A stretch of 64,000 bases of DNA, taken from assembly GCF_002078875.1 (NCBI RefSeq), contig NC_034438.1:67169842-67233841 (forward strand). Reading direction: 5' to 3'. The DNA comes from Numida meleagris. Its lineage: Eukaryota; Chordata; Aves; Galliformes; Numididae. The notes beneath the pieces were generated by a model. It was given only the letters and a program-made list of their open reading frames with translations, had not been told where the DNA came from and made no database searches. Made by a program: the position numbers and the translations under genes. Position 1 is the stretch's first letter. Each line of letters opens with the position of its first letter. Shown piece after piece: positions 36,376-46,064 of this stretch.

Positions 36376-38414
36376 TCTCATCCTTCACATCCTTCATTGT
36401 TTTCAAGTCCAGCTGAACACTGGTTTGTTTCACCTCTGCACACACAGAAAATATCTCTGAGTTCTTCTTGGGATGTCCCATTTTCACTTCTGAATACTTG
36501 AAGTTCACCAGCTTTTCTGGTCAACTTTAAACTCCAGAGTAGTTATTGAGGGCTCCTGCAGAGAACATCTTATAACAAGCCAAAATCTGCCATTCTGAAG
36601 ATGACATCTGTAACTCTGCAGGATCTTAGCTCTATAGACTCAGGTCAGTGTAGCCAAGACTTCTAAAATATCCCCAAATACTTTTTTGTTTCATTTGAAG
36701 AACAAGTCCAGCATAAAATATTCCATGGTCAGCTCATCAATTTCTTGTATTGAGTTATTGCCATTGATGAAATTCAGAAATTTTCTAGATCATTCAATTC
36801 AATTCACTTCTAAAGTGAAAACTAGTGTTTTCACTAAAAGAAAGGTCTATCTTATGACCTGGCCCATGCATAGTTCTTAAGTCCGGCAGTTGATTGAGGA
36901 TGTATGGCAGTTTGAGATATCAGTAAGCTCTTCTACACTGCTCAGACCTCTTCTGTAGTATATATAGCTCACTGGAAAATCTAAAGAATGATTTGTAGTA
37001 GTATTCTGTTGAACCAACCCTTGTAAGATTTTCAACTCAATGGCAAAATTTCCTATGGGATGAATGTATTAAGTTTTACTCAGATCGAATTCAAACCTGC
37101 AAGTTAAGAGTGTAATGTCATTTTCAGTGTCATTGCATAAGTCAGACCAATTCATTCCGAGAGCCCCTTGAATAAGACATTTACTTGAAAGCAGCCACAT
37201 TCATTTATACATGCAATGCCAGCATGAAGTGTACTTAGTGACTCCAATTTCTGGAGCAATTGCTTAAATGGAATATTTCTACCAAATGCATCACACCCTG
37301 CCTCTATCGGCTATGTGGAATTCAGAGCTCAAGTGCAGAAATACAATTGTGATTAATAAATAATAATTAAATAAAAATAAGTGGTGATTAAGAGAACAAA
37401 TAACTAAGAGCTTTTCAAATGACAGAATTTCTATTATTCATCCATGTAATTCATCTAGTTTCTACAAAGCTATTAATAACCTTATTCAACCCCAAATTAC
37501 TGTTTTTCATCTAGCAGCAGAAACCAGTGTGGTTTTGAATTTGTACAAGTGTTCCCTGTACACCAAAAGCTGGGTTGTTCATAACTGTGCTTTCAAATAA
37601 TGTTTAGCTTGGGCTTCTGCTGTTAAGATTAAACTGGAAAGCACTGCCTGAAGTCCAGGATATATAATGCTATGGTTCAAGTGATGCATTTTCAAAACTC
37701 TCTTGATTAACCCAAAAGCCTGAAGATAGAATATATTTGATTCTTCATCTTAGATTGTTCTATATTTGACTTCTGTAGCTTGCCTTAGACATTTAAGTTA
37801 ATTTCCTCAGCAAACATACCATCACTTCTCATGAATCTCCTAGCTGGATCATGTGTTTAAATTACACAGAGGTCCCTTCTAAGTCAGATTCCCGTTGCAC
37901 TAGGCTCTGAATGGAGAGATGAAATTGAGTTGCTGTTGTAGTTTTAGATACTGCAATGTAATTGTCCTGAAAGGAAAGGATAATGCGTATTTTAGGTTTG
38001 CTTTCCCTTTGCAACAAGCAAATGATGGATACCTAATCCACTTGATAAATGAAAAGAAAAAATAATGCATCGCATTCAGTAGCTGAAGTAGAAATTGCTT
38101 CAAAACTTCTTCTTACTGCTCAAACCTGTACTGTCTTATCAGAGTTCAGAAGTGTTTCCACAGCAAAAAAAAATGCAGTTAAAAGTTAAAGAAATGTTTG
38201 AAGATCAATAACATATGTTTTTTTTAATGGAAGAGAGACAGAGGATTGCATTGATAATATGTCCTATGGCATTCTCTCTATGGTGCAGTCTTTGCAGAAA
38301 GACACATTCTGTCTGCATTGGCTTGTGGGAGACAACAACTGGTTTTTTTTTGGCTCAAAGCTGGCTTCGTGAGGCCTGTTTGGTGATAAGACTCTGATAA
38401 CTGCAAATTATCTA
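36376..38414. other. Single-copy DNA, nothing recognised
   Basis: No named repeat or exon. The segment 36376-36620 could be a continuation of the antisense CR1, but similarity fades. Confidence 0.45.
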
Positions 38415-38441
38415 GGGGGGTGACACCATGGGTATCACAGC

Positions 38442-39431
38442 ATGGGAAATAAGCAGGAAGAACTGGAAACCGTGATGTGCTTGGAAAATTATGATCTGGT
38501 TGCTATCACGGAAAGATGGTGGGACGAATCCCATGATTGGAATACTCTGATTGAGGGCTACAGCCTCTTCAGAAGGGACAGACAGGGCAGGAAAGGAGGG
38601 GGAGTTGCCCTTTACGTTAGGAAATGGATAGATTGTGAAGAGCTGTGTCTGAGTAACAGCCATGACCAGGTTGAGAGCTTATGGGTTAAAATCAGCCATC
38701 GGTCCAGTAAAGGAGATCTAGTGGTTGGGGTCTGTTACAGGCCACCTGATCAGGGGGAGCCTGTGGACGAGGCCTTCTTGCTCCAGCTGCAGGAGGTGTC
38801 GCATTCGCGGGCTCTTGTCCTGATGGGGGATTTCAACCACCCGGATATCTGCTGGGATAGCGGCAGGGCGGGCGGCAGACAGTCCAGCAGATTCCTGGAG
38901 TCTGTTGAGGATAACTTCCTGGTCCAGGTATTAGACGGACCGACCCGAGGTGAAGCCTTACTGGACCTGGTGCTCACCAACGTGGAGGAGAGCATTAGAG
39001 GGGTTAAGATTGGAGGCAGCCTGGGCTGTAGTGATCATGCCCTGGTGGAGTTTATGATCTGGAGCAATGCAGGCCTGGCAAAGAGTAAAGTCAGGACCCT
39101 GAACTTCAGGAGAGCAAACTTCCGGCTGCTCAAGGAACTGCTGGGTGGGATCCCCTGGGAAACTGTCCTTAAGGGTGTAGGAACAGAGCAGAGATGGCAG
39201 CTCTTTAAGGACACCCTCCTGAGAGCCCAAGAGCTCTCCATTCCCCAGCAAAAGAAATCAAGCAGAGGAGGCGGGCGACCAGCATGGCTGAGCAAGGACC
39301 TGCAGCTTAAACTGAGAGAAAAGAGAGAAATGTACAGGAAGTGGAAGCAGGGTTGTGTAGCCTGGGAGGAATATAGGGCTGTTGTCCGCATGTGTAGAGA
39401 TAGGATCAGGAAAACCAAGGCGCAGGCTTGA
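38442..39431 (+). pseudogene. CR1 ORF2 endonuclease part (5' truncated)
   Basis: An open frame of 329 codons encodes an apurinic/apyrimidinic-type endonuclease, the enzyme that nicks target DNA to prime LINE insertion. Visible family residues are the metal-binding glutamate in VAITERWW (E24), the RRDRQGRKGGG segment (44-54), CYRPP (98-102), the catalytic GDFN (129-132), the DLVLTN block (175-180) and the catalytic SDH (197-199). The N-terminal segment carrying the first catalytic asparagine is lost at the 5' truncation, so activity is not expected even though the rest looks intact. The methionine at 38442 is an internal residue of full-length ORF2, not its natural start. The frame ends at a stop produced by a small deletion near 39425, after which the protein continues in another frame at 39428. 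Confidence 0.93.
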
Positions 39432-40342
39432 ACTTGGCTAGGGATGTGAAAAATAACAAGAAGGGGTTCTACAGGTACATAGGCAAGAGAAGACAAGTCA
39501 AGGAGAGTGTTCCCCTTCTGGTAAATGAGGATGGAGAATTGGCTTCCTCAGACATGGAAAAAGCTGAGGTGCTCAGTAAGTGCTTTGCCTCGGTCTTCAC
39601 TAGTGGTCAGGCTCCCCATGTCTGCCAGGACCCTGAACCTCGAGGTGTGGGTGAGAGGAGCGGATTTTGTCCCACTGTAACAGTGGAACAAGTTCGAGAC
39701 CTCCTCATGAAACTGAATGTGGGGAAGTCCATGGGGCCAGATGACATCCATCCTAGGGTTCTGAGAGAGACGGCTGATGTGGTTGCCGAGCCGCTCTCCA
39801 TATTTGAAAAATCATGGCTATTTGGTGAAGTCCCCGGTGACTGGAGAAAGGGAAACATTACTCCCATTTTTAAGAAAGGGAGAAAGGATGACCCGGGGAA
39901 CTACCGGCCGGTGAGCCTCACCTCTGTGCCTGGGAAGATCATGGAGCAGATCCTCCTAGAAGACATGTTAAGGCACATACGTGACAAGGAGGTGATCCGA
40001 GACAGCCAGCATGGCTTCACCAAGGGCAGATCTTGCCTGACCAATCTGGTGGCCTTCTACGATGAAGTGACGGCATTGGTGGACAGGAAAAGGGCGATGG
40101 ATGTCATCTACTTGGACTTTTCCAAAGCCTTTGACAGGGTCCCCCATCACATCCTTCTCTCCAAATTGCAGAGGTATGGATTTGAAGGATGGACTGTTGG
40201 GTGGGTTAAGAACTGGTTGGCTGGTCGCAGCCAAAGGGTTGTGATCAGTGGTTCCACATCAGGGTGGAGGCTGGTCACGAGTAGTGTCCCCAAGGCTCAG
40301 TCCTGGGACCAGTGCTCTTCAACATCTTCATCAATGACATAG
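39428..40342 (+). pseudogene. CR1 ORF2 reverse transcriptase, N-terminal and palm part
   Basis: This frame continues ORF2 after a frame change and covers the first part of the reverse transcriptase: [12 protein letters not shown] (103-114), [17 protein letters not shown] (148-164, the RT 1-2 region), [13 protein letters not shown] (195-207) and motif [15 protein letters not shown] (228-241), with catalytic aspartate D230. True homology stops at about 40290: one C is missing in the run that should encode V-P-Q-G of motif B, so the last dozen residues of this frame are out of phase. Same strand and same element as the endonuclease part. Not a host gene. Confidence 0.93.
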
Positions 40343-40977
40343 ACAATGCAATTGAGTGCACCCTCAGCAAGTTGGCAGATGACACCAAGCTCAGCAGTGT
40401 AGTCGATACATTGGAAGGAAGGGAAGCCATCCAGAGGGACCTGGACAGGCTGGACAAGTGGGCCCATGTGAACCTAATGAGGTTCAACAAGGCCAAGTGC
40501 AAGGTGCTGCACTTGGGCCAGGGCAATCCCAGGTATTTATACAAACTGGGGGAAGAAGTACTTGAAAGCAGCCCTGCGGAGAGGGACTTGGGGGTCCTGG
40601 TGGACGAGAAGCTGGACATGAGCCAGCAGTGTGCGCTGGCAGCCCGGAGGACCACCTATGTTGTGGGCTGCATTAAAAGAGGAGTGGTCAGCAGGGAGAG
40701 GGAGGTGGTGGTCCCCCTCTACTTGGCTCTTGTGAGGCCCCATCTGGAGTACTGTGTCCAGGCCTGGGGCCCCCAGCACAAGAAGGACGTGGAGCTCTTG
40801 GAACGAGTGCAGAGGAGGGCAACCAAGATGATCAGAGGGCTGGAGCACCTCTCCTATGAAGAAAGGTTGAGGGAACTGGGCTTGTTTAGTCTGGAGAAGA
40901 GAAGGCTCAGGGGAGACCTCATTGTGGCCTTCCAATACTTGAAGGGAGCGTATAAACAGGAGGGGGATCGATTGTGA
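40312..40977 (+). pseudogene. CR1 ORF2 reverse transcriptase, motif C and thumb part
   Basis: The third frame resumes right after the motif-B frameshift with [10 protein letters not shown]. It carries motif C as LADDTKL (residues 21-27; catalytic aspartates D23 and D24; most CR1 copies have F in place of the first L). The long thumb/C-terminal region follows: [20 protein letters not shown], the [19 protein letters not shown] block, [20 protein letters not shown], and [18 protein letters not shown] deletion at about 40970 shifts the frame again and causes the stop at 40977. The final residues ([11 protein letters not shown] onward) lie in the next frame. Confidence 0.93.
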
Positions 40978-41171
40978 AGGTGGATAGCGATAGGACAAGG
41001 GGGAATGGTTTTAAGCTGAGACAGGGGAGATTTAGGTTAGATATTAGGGGGAAGTTTTTCACTCAGAGGGTGGTGACGCACTGGAACAGGTTGCCCAGGG
41101 AGGTTGTGGATGCCCCGTCCCTGGAGGCATTCAAGGCCAGACTGGACGTGGCTCTGGGCAGCCTGGTCTAG
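40974..41171 (+). pseudogene. CR1 ORF2 C-terminal tail
   Basis: The last 60-odd residues of the CR1 protein in a fourth frame segment: [19 protein letters not shown], then [20 protein letters not shown], ending in ALGSLV and the natural ORF2 stop. The 3' UTR (41172-41242) and octamers follow at once. The function of this tail in CR1 is not well defined. It is the part most often preserved in truncated copies and is what is seen at 1568, 7847, 53150, 58570 and 60480. Confidence 0.9.
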
Positions 41172-41242
41172 TGGTTGGCGACCCTGCACTTGGCAGGAGG
41201 GTTGAGACTCGATGATCTTTGAGGTTCTTTTCAACCCAAGCC

Positions 41243-41266
41243 ATTCTATGATTCTATGATTCTATG
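41243..41266 (+). repeat. CR1 terminal octamer array (ATTCTATG x3)
   Basis: Three perfect tandem ATTCTATG units, the conserved CR1 3' terminus, thought to be recognised by the reverse transcriptase in place of a poly-A tail. The same array closes the copy at 1726-1749. Confidence 0.95.
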
Positions 41267-42152
41267 CCTAAATGTAAGTCAGATTTGGTATGTGTACATT
41301 TAATGCCAAATATTTTTTTTCCCATTGCGGACAAAGCTAACTCCTCATATTCAAACCTCTCCTCTCTCCTTGCATACTCATATAACTTCAGCAGTGACAC
41401 AATTTTGGGTGAATAAGCAGTGAATAATGAGGCCATTCAAATATAACCTCCCCATCTGAACTGATGACACAAAGGGAAACTGGATGCACACACTAGAGAT
41501 GGGCCAAGGCCCAGATTTCTTTGTTAGATTTATACTAGGGATAAGTAACTGTTCTACTGTAATTAAAAATACATCAAGAGCAAAATCTGCAAATTACTGT
41601 AAAAATTTAGAGCACAGATACAAACACAGAAGATTCAAAATTATTATTTACATGACTCGTAAATTAATCACAAACATAACATAGTTTGTGTGAACTCATC
41701 TCAGAACCACAAGTGCTGTTTACATACTAAAGACAATATTAAAACAAACAAACAAACAAAGAAAATACATAAAAAATGGGTACACAATCAGTCCACTGAA
41801 ATATCTCTATCCCATGATTCTACACACAGATGCATTTTTGCACCTTCCTTTCTCAAGTAAAAATTTCAACAGTATCAATGTCACTTTTTTAAATGTTGTT
41901 CAAAATAGGCCATGGATCAACAAAAGTATAATTTCACAACAAAAACAGAAAAGCAAATGTTGCCTCATCATATTGCACATTCCAGAGGTGACTTGTATCT
42001 GCATGTCTCGCAAATAGTTCTCAAAATAAAAGGAGAAACAAAAGCAAAACGATATAAATGCATTATACATTATAAGTATTATTTTTTTGTATGTATGTAT
42101 AATCTTTTATGTTTGACAGGAAGCAAAAAGATTTTAATTTGTAATTGTTTTG
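41267..42152. other. AT-rich single-copy DNA
   Basis: Nothing recognised except an (AAAC)n microsatellite of about five units at 41741-41760. Confidence 0.55.
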
Positions 42153-42271
42153 AAATTGGAATGGGCACCAAGGGACATGGTTAATGGGCATGGTGGTGAC
42201 AGGCTGATGGTTGGACTTGGTCTTAGAGGTCTTTGCCTACCTGAATGATTCTATGATTCCATGATTCTATG
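42153..42271 (+). mobile_element. CR1 LINE 3' UTR fragment, older subfamily
   Basis: Matches a CR1 tail type: CACCAAGGGACATGGTTAATG, GGGCATGGTGGTGACAGG, TTGATGG-like and GGTCTTAGAGGTCTTT, with closing GATTCTATGATTCCATGATTCTATG. It differs from the GATGATCTTTGAGG type, so it represents another, older subfamily. Confidence 0.88.
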
Positions 42272-44390
42272 AATTCGCAACTAGTTGCTCTAATGAAATG
42301 TTTCTTCCTCAAAAGAGGTGGCACATATTTTAGATTTTCAACGGAAGAATATATTTTTTCCCTGCATTCTGACTGTTTTAATAAGTGTCGCTGCAAGTAT
42401 ACAGCAATTTTCTGTGATGTGCACTATGCAAAATAAACTGAGATGAGTTTTATGCATGTTAGCCTACAAAAAATTTAATTCTCATGCACAAAGAGTACTT
42501 GGGTATCTGCCCCACCTGCTGGCCAGCACACTTACCTTTCCCAGAAACACAACCCTGAAGGAAGCATTGCTGGCAGAACCAAGAGGCTGGCACCGTGATG
42601 TTATTTCTAGGAGCAAACTTGCACTGTGCTGACACTGACGCGCATGTTTTACATCTGGTTATTCCATTTATGTAGCCAGGACTGCAAATCTACAGATAAA
42701 TTTCCAGCTTGTCTCTGTCACCTCTTTCATCTGCTGAAAATTCCCACTGTGCAGGTGGTGTCACTGTCTCTAGCCCTCAGGAGCATACAGAAAATCCAGA
42801 GAAAATGGATGTAGAGATAAAAAGTGTGTTATTTTGCCTTTTTTTGTTATTAACCAATGAACAGAATGACAATATTTACAGATGCAGATAGCAGTTATTT
42901 TCCATGTGCCTGAGATAATTGCAGCAGTAGCAGATCTCAGCCATATTGTTTCCCTCTGTACAACTCCAAAGAGAAAGTGAGCCTTGATATCTCTTGATCA
43001 TCTTGTTAAGCAGGCCCCACTAAGGAACTGAAAAACATTTTCAGTTGATGAGGCTCTAATTAATTACAACCTTTAACTGTGGGTGAGTAATATGGAGAGA
43101 AGCGTAATACGTTGAATTAAGAGTCAGGTGGCTCACTTTATCTTTTCTATCACAGATAAAATTAAAAAATGATAAAAATATCAAAACAAGTTATATACCA
43201 CATGAAGCAGACACCTTAATGAGCAGAGAATAAATGGTATTTTTGTCTGGAAGCCTGAGACACCAAAGGACCTCAATAAGTCCATTACTAGAATGAAGGC
43301 AAGGAGAATTAAGTTGTAGCTTCAGTTTCAGTTTTACATGAAAGTTATAGGGACTTCAGAGCAAACACTCCACTCTTTAAAGCTTATATTCAAATATAAT
43401 GTGATGCAATTGCACTGATAAGTTACACAGCTCTTTTTCTCTTCCTATTTTTTTTTTATTAGGGACACATTTTTAGCTTTCTACTTTCTGTGAAAATAGG
43501 ATATCGAGAGGATTGGGAAGTCCAAATACATAGTACAACACAGCTGCATGTGATGGCTGTGAGGCAAGAGAGGCATCAGAATACATGCTCAAGTAGCGAG
43601 TACCTGGCAATTCTTTAAAAAATGTATTTATTTAGTTATCTCTCAAGCTGGACATTCAGAATTTTACTAAACTACCTTACAGCATCAGATAAATGGAAAC
43701 AATGTGAAAAACCAGGAAAATATAATTTTGAAATAAATATATCTGAATTTCAATGTACTTCAAAAATTAATGAAAAATTAAAACTTCAAAAGGATGCAGC
43801 ATAAAAGAAAGACAATACTTTTCCAAATAATTCAATCGTGTGAACCCAAAAAAATCTCAGTCGAGAGGTACAAATGACAACCAGCACTAGTATAAAGAAT
43901 ACTTGTCATTTGGTTCCTCACCACTTGCTTCTAGAACAAATGCGGGCAGCTGAAATACAGTGAAGCATTCTCCATAGCATAATGAGTTCAGTTCATAAGA
44001 GGGAATTTGATGTTTGAGACTGAGTGGAAACAATTTCATGATAGGCAAATGAAACAGAAAGGTAAACAGCTGGTAAACCTGTCAGCTGTAATTCTGTGAG
44101 ATGTGAATTTGATCCACAGATAATTTTAACAAATATTTTTTTTTTCTAGATTCAAATGCATGTAGAAGCATTCTTTCTTTATTTATGCTATTCGATATGC
44201 AGTGAGACCATGTGTTATTGAAGTTACTCAATTCTTGTTAAAACAGCCCAAATCACTATAACCATTGCAGTATTTTAAGAACTAGAGGCTAAAGAATGGG
44301 AAAGTGTAATTGTACAGGGGAACATGTGGCACTTGTCTCAAGGAGTACTGTATTCCATAAAGTACACACGTCATACTCAGTCTTCTAGCT
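42272..44390. other. Single-copy DNA, possible conserved non-coding block at 42620-43110
   Basis: No transposon recognised. The block at 42620-43110 has mixed composition, no simple repeats and AT core words such as CTCTAATTAATTAC near 43055, a pattern often seen in developmental enhancers. This is an impression only; cross-species alignment would be needed. Confidence 0.4.
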
Positions 44391-44445
44391 ATGATAGAAT
44401 TGTAGAACCGTTAACGTTGGAAAAGACCTCTAAGATCTTCTAGTC
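44391..44445 (-). mobile_element. Antisense CR1 3' UTR, left part (split by hAT insertion)
   Basis: On the plus strand the inverted CR1 tail is seen (ATGATAGAAT, GTTGGAAAAGACCTCTAAGA, TCTTCTAGTC). It breaks off exactly where the hAT 5' terminus starts and resumes at 45890. Confidence 0.8.
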
Positions 44446-44520
44446 CATGGCTGTCCAACTTTTTTATCTTGCCTTGGCTGCAATGAGTGAAGAGGAATTG
44501 TCTTGAGCTCCCTATGCATA
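44446..44520. mobile_element. hAT (Charlie-like) DNA transposon, left end
   Basis: Starts CATGGCTGTCCAACTTTTTT, a one-base variant of the hAT terminal inverted repeat CAGGGCTGTCCAAC, and goes on with the conserved sub-terminal GAGTGAAGAGGAATTGTCTTG. It is interrupted after 75 bp by a mariner insertion. Confidence 0.75.
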
Positions 44521-45056
44521 GACTGCTCTGAAAGTACTTATCCCATTTATTTCCAAGGAAGCGATAACAGATACAAAGAGCACAATAACACTGATAGAGA
44601 AAATTCTCAGCTACAGAACACTATTTTTCAACATAGACACCACCATTAGCTCTGCATTTTCACTAGCTATGAACAAGAGTATGCACGCCACGCTCGTCAG
44701 AACCTGCCCCAGATGAGCTGACCTGCAGTCACTGGTGCCACTGCTGAAACACCCCACTCACTGTCTCACTGTGCTCACATGCACTGATTGATCTCCATAA
44801 ATGTTCAGCAAGCATTGATGAATGTCAGTGGGGTACCATTTTTTCCACTTGGAGGAATTCAGTTCCATAGCTTTGCTTCATACATACTTCTGTATATCAG
44901 TTTCTTGGATTGCCCCTCTGCTGACACATCGCACGGCAACAAAGTGTAGGGGAATACTGGTGGGAAGTTCAGCCTCTACTGCCACCACCACCATCTGCCT
45001 CTGATGTTGTAGACCAACATCATAAAATAGGAGGCATTACTTTCAGAGGAGCTCCC
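44521..45056. mobile_element. Internally deleted mariner-type DNA transposon (non-autonomous)
   Basis: The left end (CTCTGAAAGTACTTATCCC) and the reverse complement of the right end (CTCTGAAAGTAATGCCTCC, at about 45030-45050) form terminal inverted repeats with a few mismatches. Inside, blocks such as ACAGATACAAAGAGCACAAT, CACCACCATTAGCTCTGCAT and GAACAAGAGTATGCACGCC match the outer parts of the chicken mariner known to me. At 536 bp against about 1.3 kb for a full element, most of the transposase region is missing, and no transposase frame remains. The short frame at 44822-45004 is a relic. A TA precedes the left end as expected for mariner; the right TA is mutated. Confidence 0.72.
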
Positions 45057-45889
45057 ATGAAATAGATAATATAGTTAATATCTAAGTAACAAAACGTTTT
45101 ATTTTTTAATATTTTATTAAAACATTAAAAAGAGAGAGAGAAAGCAACAAAACCATAAAACTAGTGGGATATTTGAGCTTGTTTTTGTGAAACTAATGGA
45201 TCAGTTTGTTTCGATGGCAGTGGTTGCAATTCTTAGTAAGCTCTCGAGGTGTTTGTCAGTGATTTTTGATGACATTTTGCTCTTCTTGTGCTTCATTCTT
45301 GACAATCGTTCACAAATGTGCAAACTGCCAAAAAGCAATGGCATGAATTAAATGAGATTGTGAATAGAGGGGTGTTTCTCTCGGTTAACAGAAAACTTAG
45401 GAAAGTTTGGTGAAGAGACGTGATCAAATGTTTGAGCTGGATATCTGATTGCTATTCTGTACATTACATTTGAAAATTTGCAGGCAGTGTATTTATATCG
45501 CCTGAAAATGGAGTCACAAACATAAGTTGATTTTTTCAGCAGTCTTGAAACATATTCTCAAATTATTTTATCAAAAGGAAAAGCACAGCTACATGTTTTT
45601 GGCTGTTCACAGGACTGTGTTCAACCAGTGTATCAAAATGCATAACATTATGTGCCATACCTTGAGTTAGTGCTGCACTGTGCCCACCTCGTGTCCTGGT
45701 TTCAGCCCAGACAGTGCCAATTGCTCGCCGCTGTTTGGTTGTTGCTGAACAATGGGTGCAAGCCCAGGGCCGGGCAAGGCCACTCAGCAGGGCAGAGCCA
45801 CTGCCTGTATAGCACTGAGCAGGGGGTGGCCACAATGTGTGGTAGGCCAGGCTACCTGCAGCTTGTAGGCCATGTCTTGGACACGTCTG
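45057..45889. mobile_element. hAT (Charlie-like) DNA transposon, right part
   Basis: Continues the hAT element after the mariner. Recognisable internal blocks include TTTGATGACATTTTGCTCTT, TTCATTCTTGACAATCGTTC and CAAACTGCCAAAAAGCAATG, plus a GC-rich block at 45690-45860. It ends ATGTCTTGGACACGTCTG, a degraded version of the inverted terminus GGACAGCCCTG. The frames at 45563-45927 come from the GC-rich block and carry no transposase domain, so this is a non-autonomous or decayed copy. Confidence 0.68.
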
Positions 45890-46064
45890 GTAGTCCAGTG
45901 TCAACCCATCTCCACGATGCCCAGTAAACTATGGCCCTCAGTGCCACATCTATGGGTTTCTTGAACACCTCCAAGGATGGTGACTCCACCACTTCCCAGG
46001 GCAGCCTGTACCAATGCTTGACCACTCCTTCACAGAAGGAATTTTTCCTAATGTCTTACCTGAA
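45890..46064 (-). mobile_element. Antisense CR1, right part (split by hAT insertion)
   Basis: The same antisense CR1 resumes. TAGTCCAGTGTCAACCC repeats the TAGTC(C) last seen at 44441-44446, consistent with a degraded 8-bp hAT target duplication. It then continues into inverted ORF-end sequence: CACCTCCAAGGATGGTGACT, CACCACTTCCCAGGGCAGCC, GGAATTTTTCCTAATGTC. 5' end of the LINE truncated at about 46064. Confidence 0.87.

Larger units (their letters stand above)
38415..41266 (+). mobile_element. CR1 LINE retrotransposon, about 2.85 kb, ORF2 nearly complete but broken
   Basis: This is the longest element in the window. It lacks the CR1 5' UTR, ORF1 and the first residues of ORF2, so it is 5' truncated as usual for target-primed reverse transcription. 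It then runs through the endonuclease and reverse transcriptase to a complete 3' UTR ending in three perfect ATTCTATG octamers (41243-41266). Three frame changes (about 39425, 40290 and 40970) break ORF2. The CpG-rich, GC-rich composition contrasts with the AT-rich flanks and, together with a 3' end about 2% different from the copy at 1568-1749, points to a fairly recent insertion. It could not move by itself and was presumably mobilised before the breaks. Confidence 0.97.

Noticed and set aside
36376..36620. Extension of the antisense CR1
   Set aside because: Similarity becomes too weak to support after about 36375.
38750..40998. Minus-strand frames of up to 153 codons opposite the 38 kb CR1
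   Set aside because: They are antisense shadows of the GC-rich LINE ORF.
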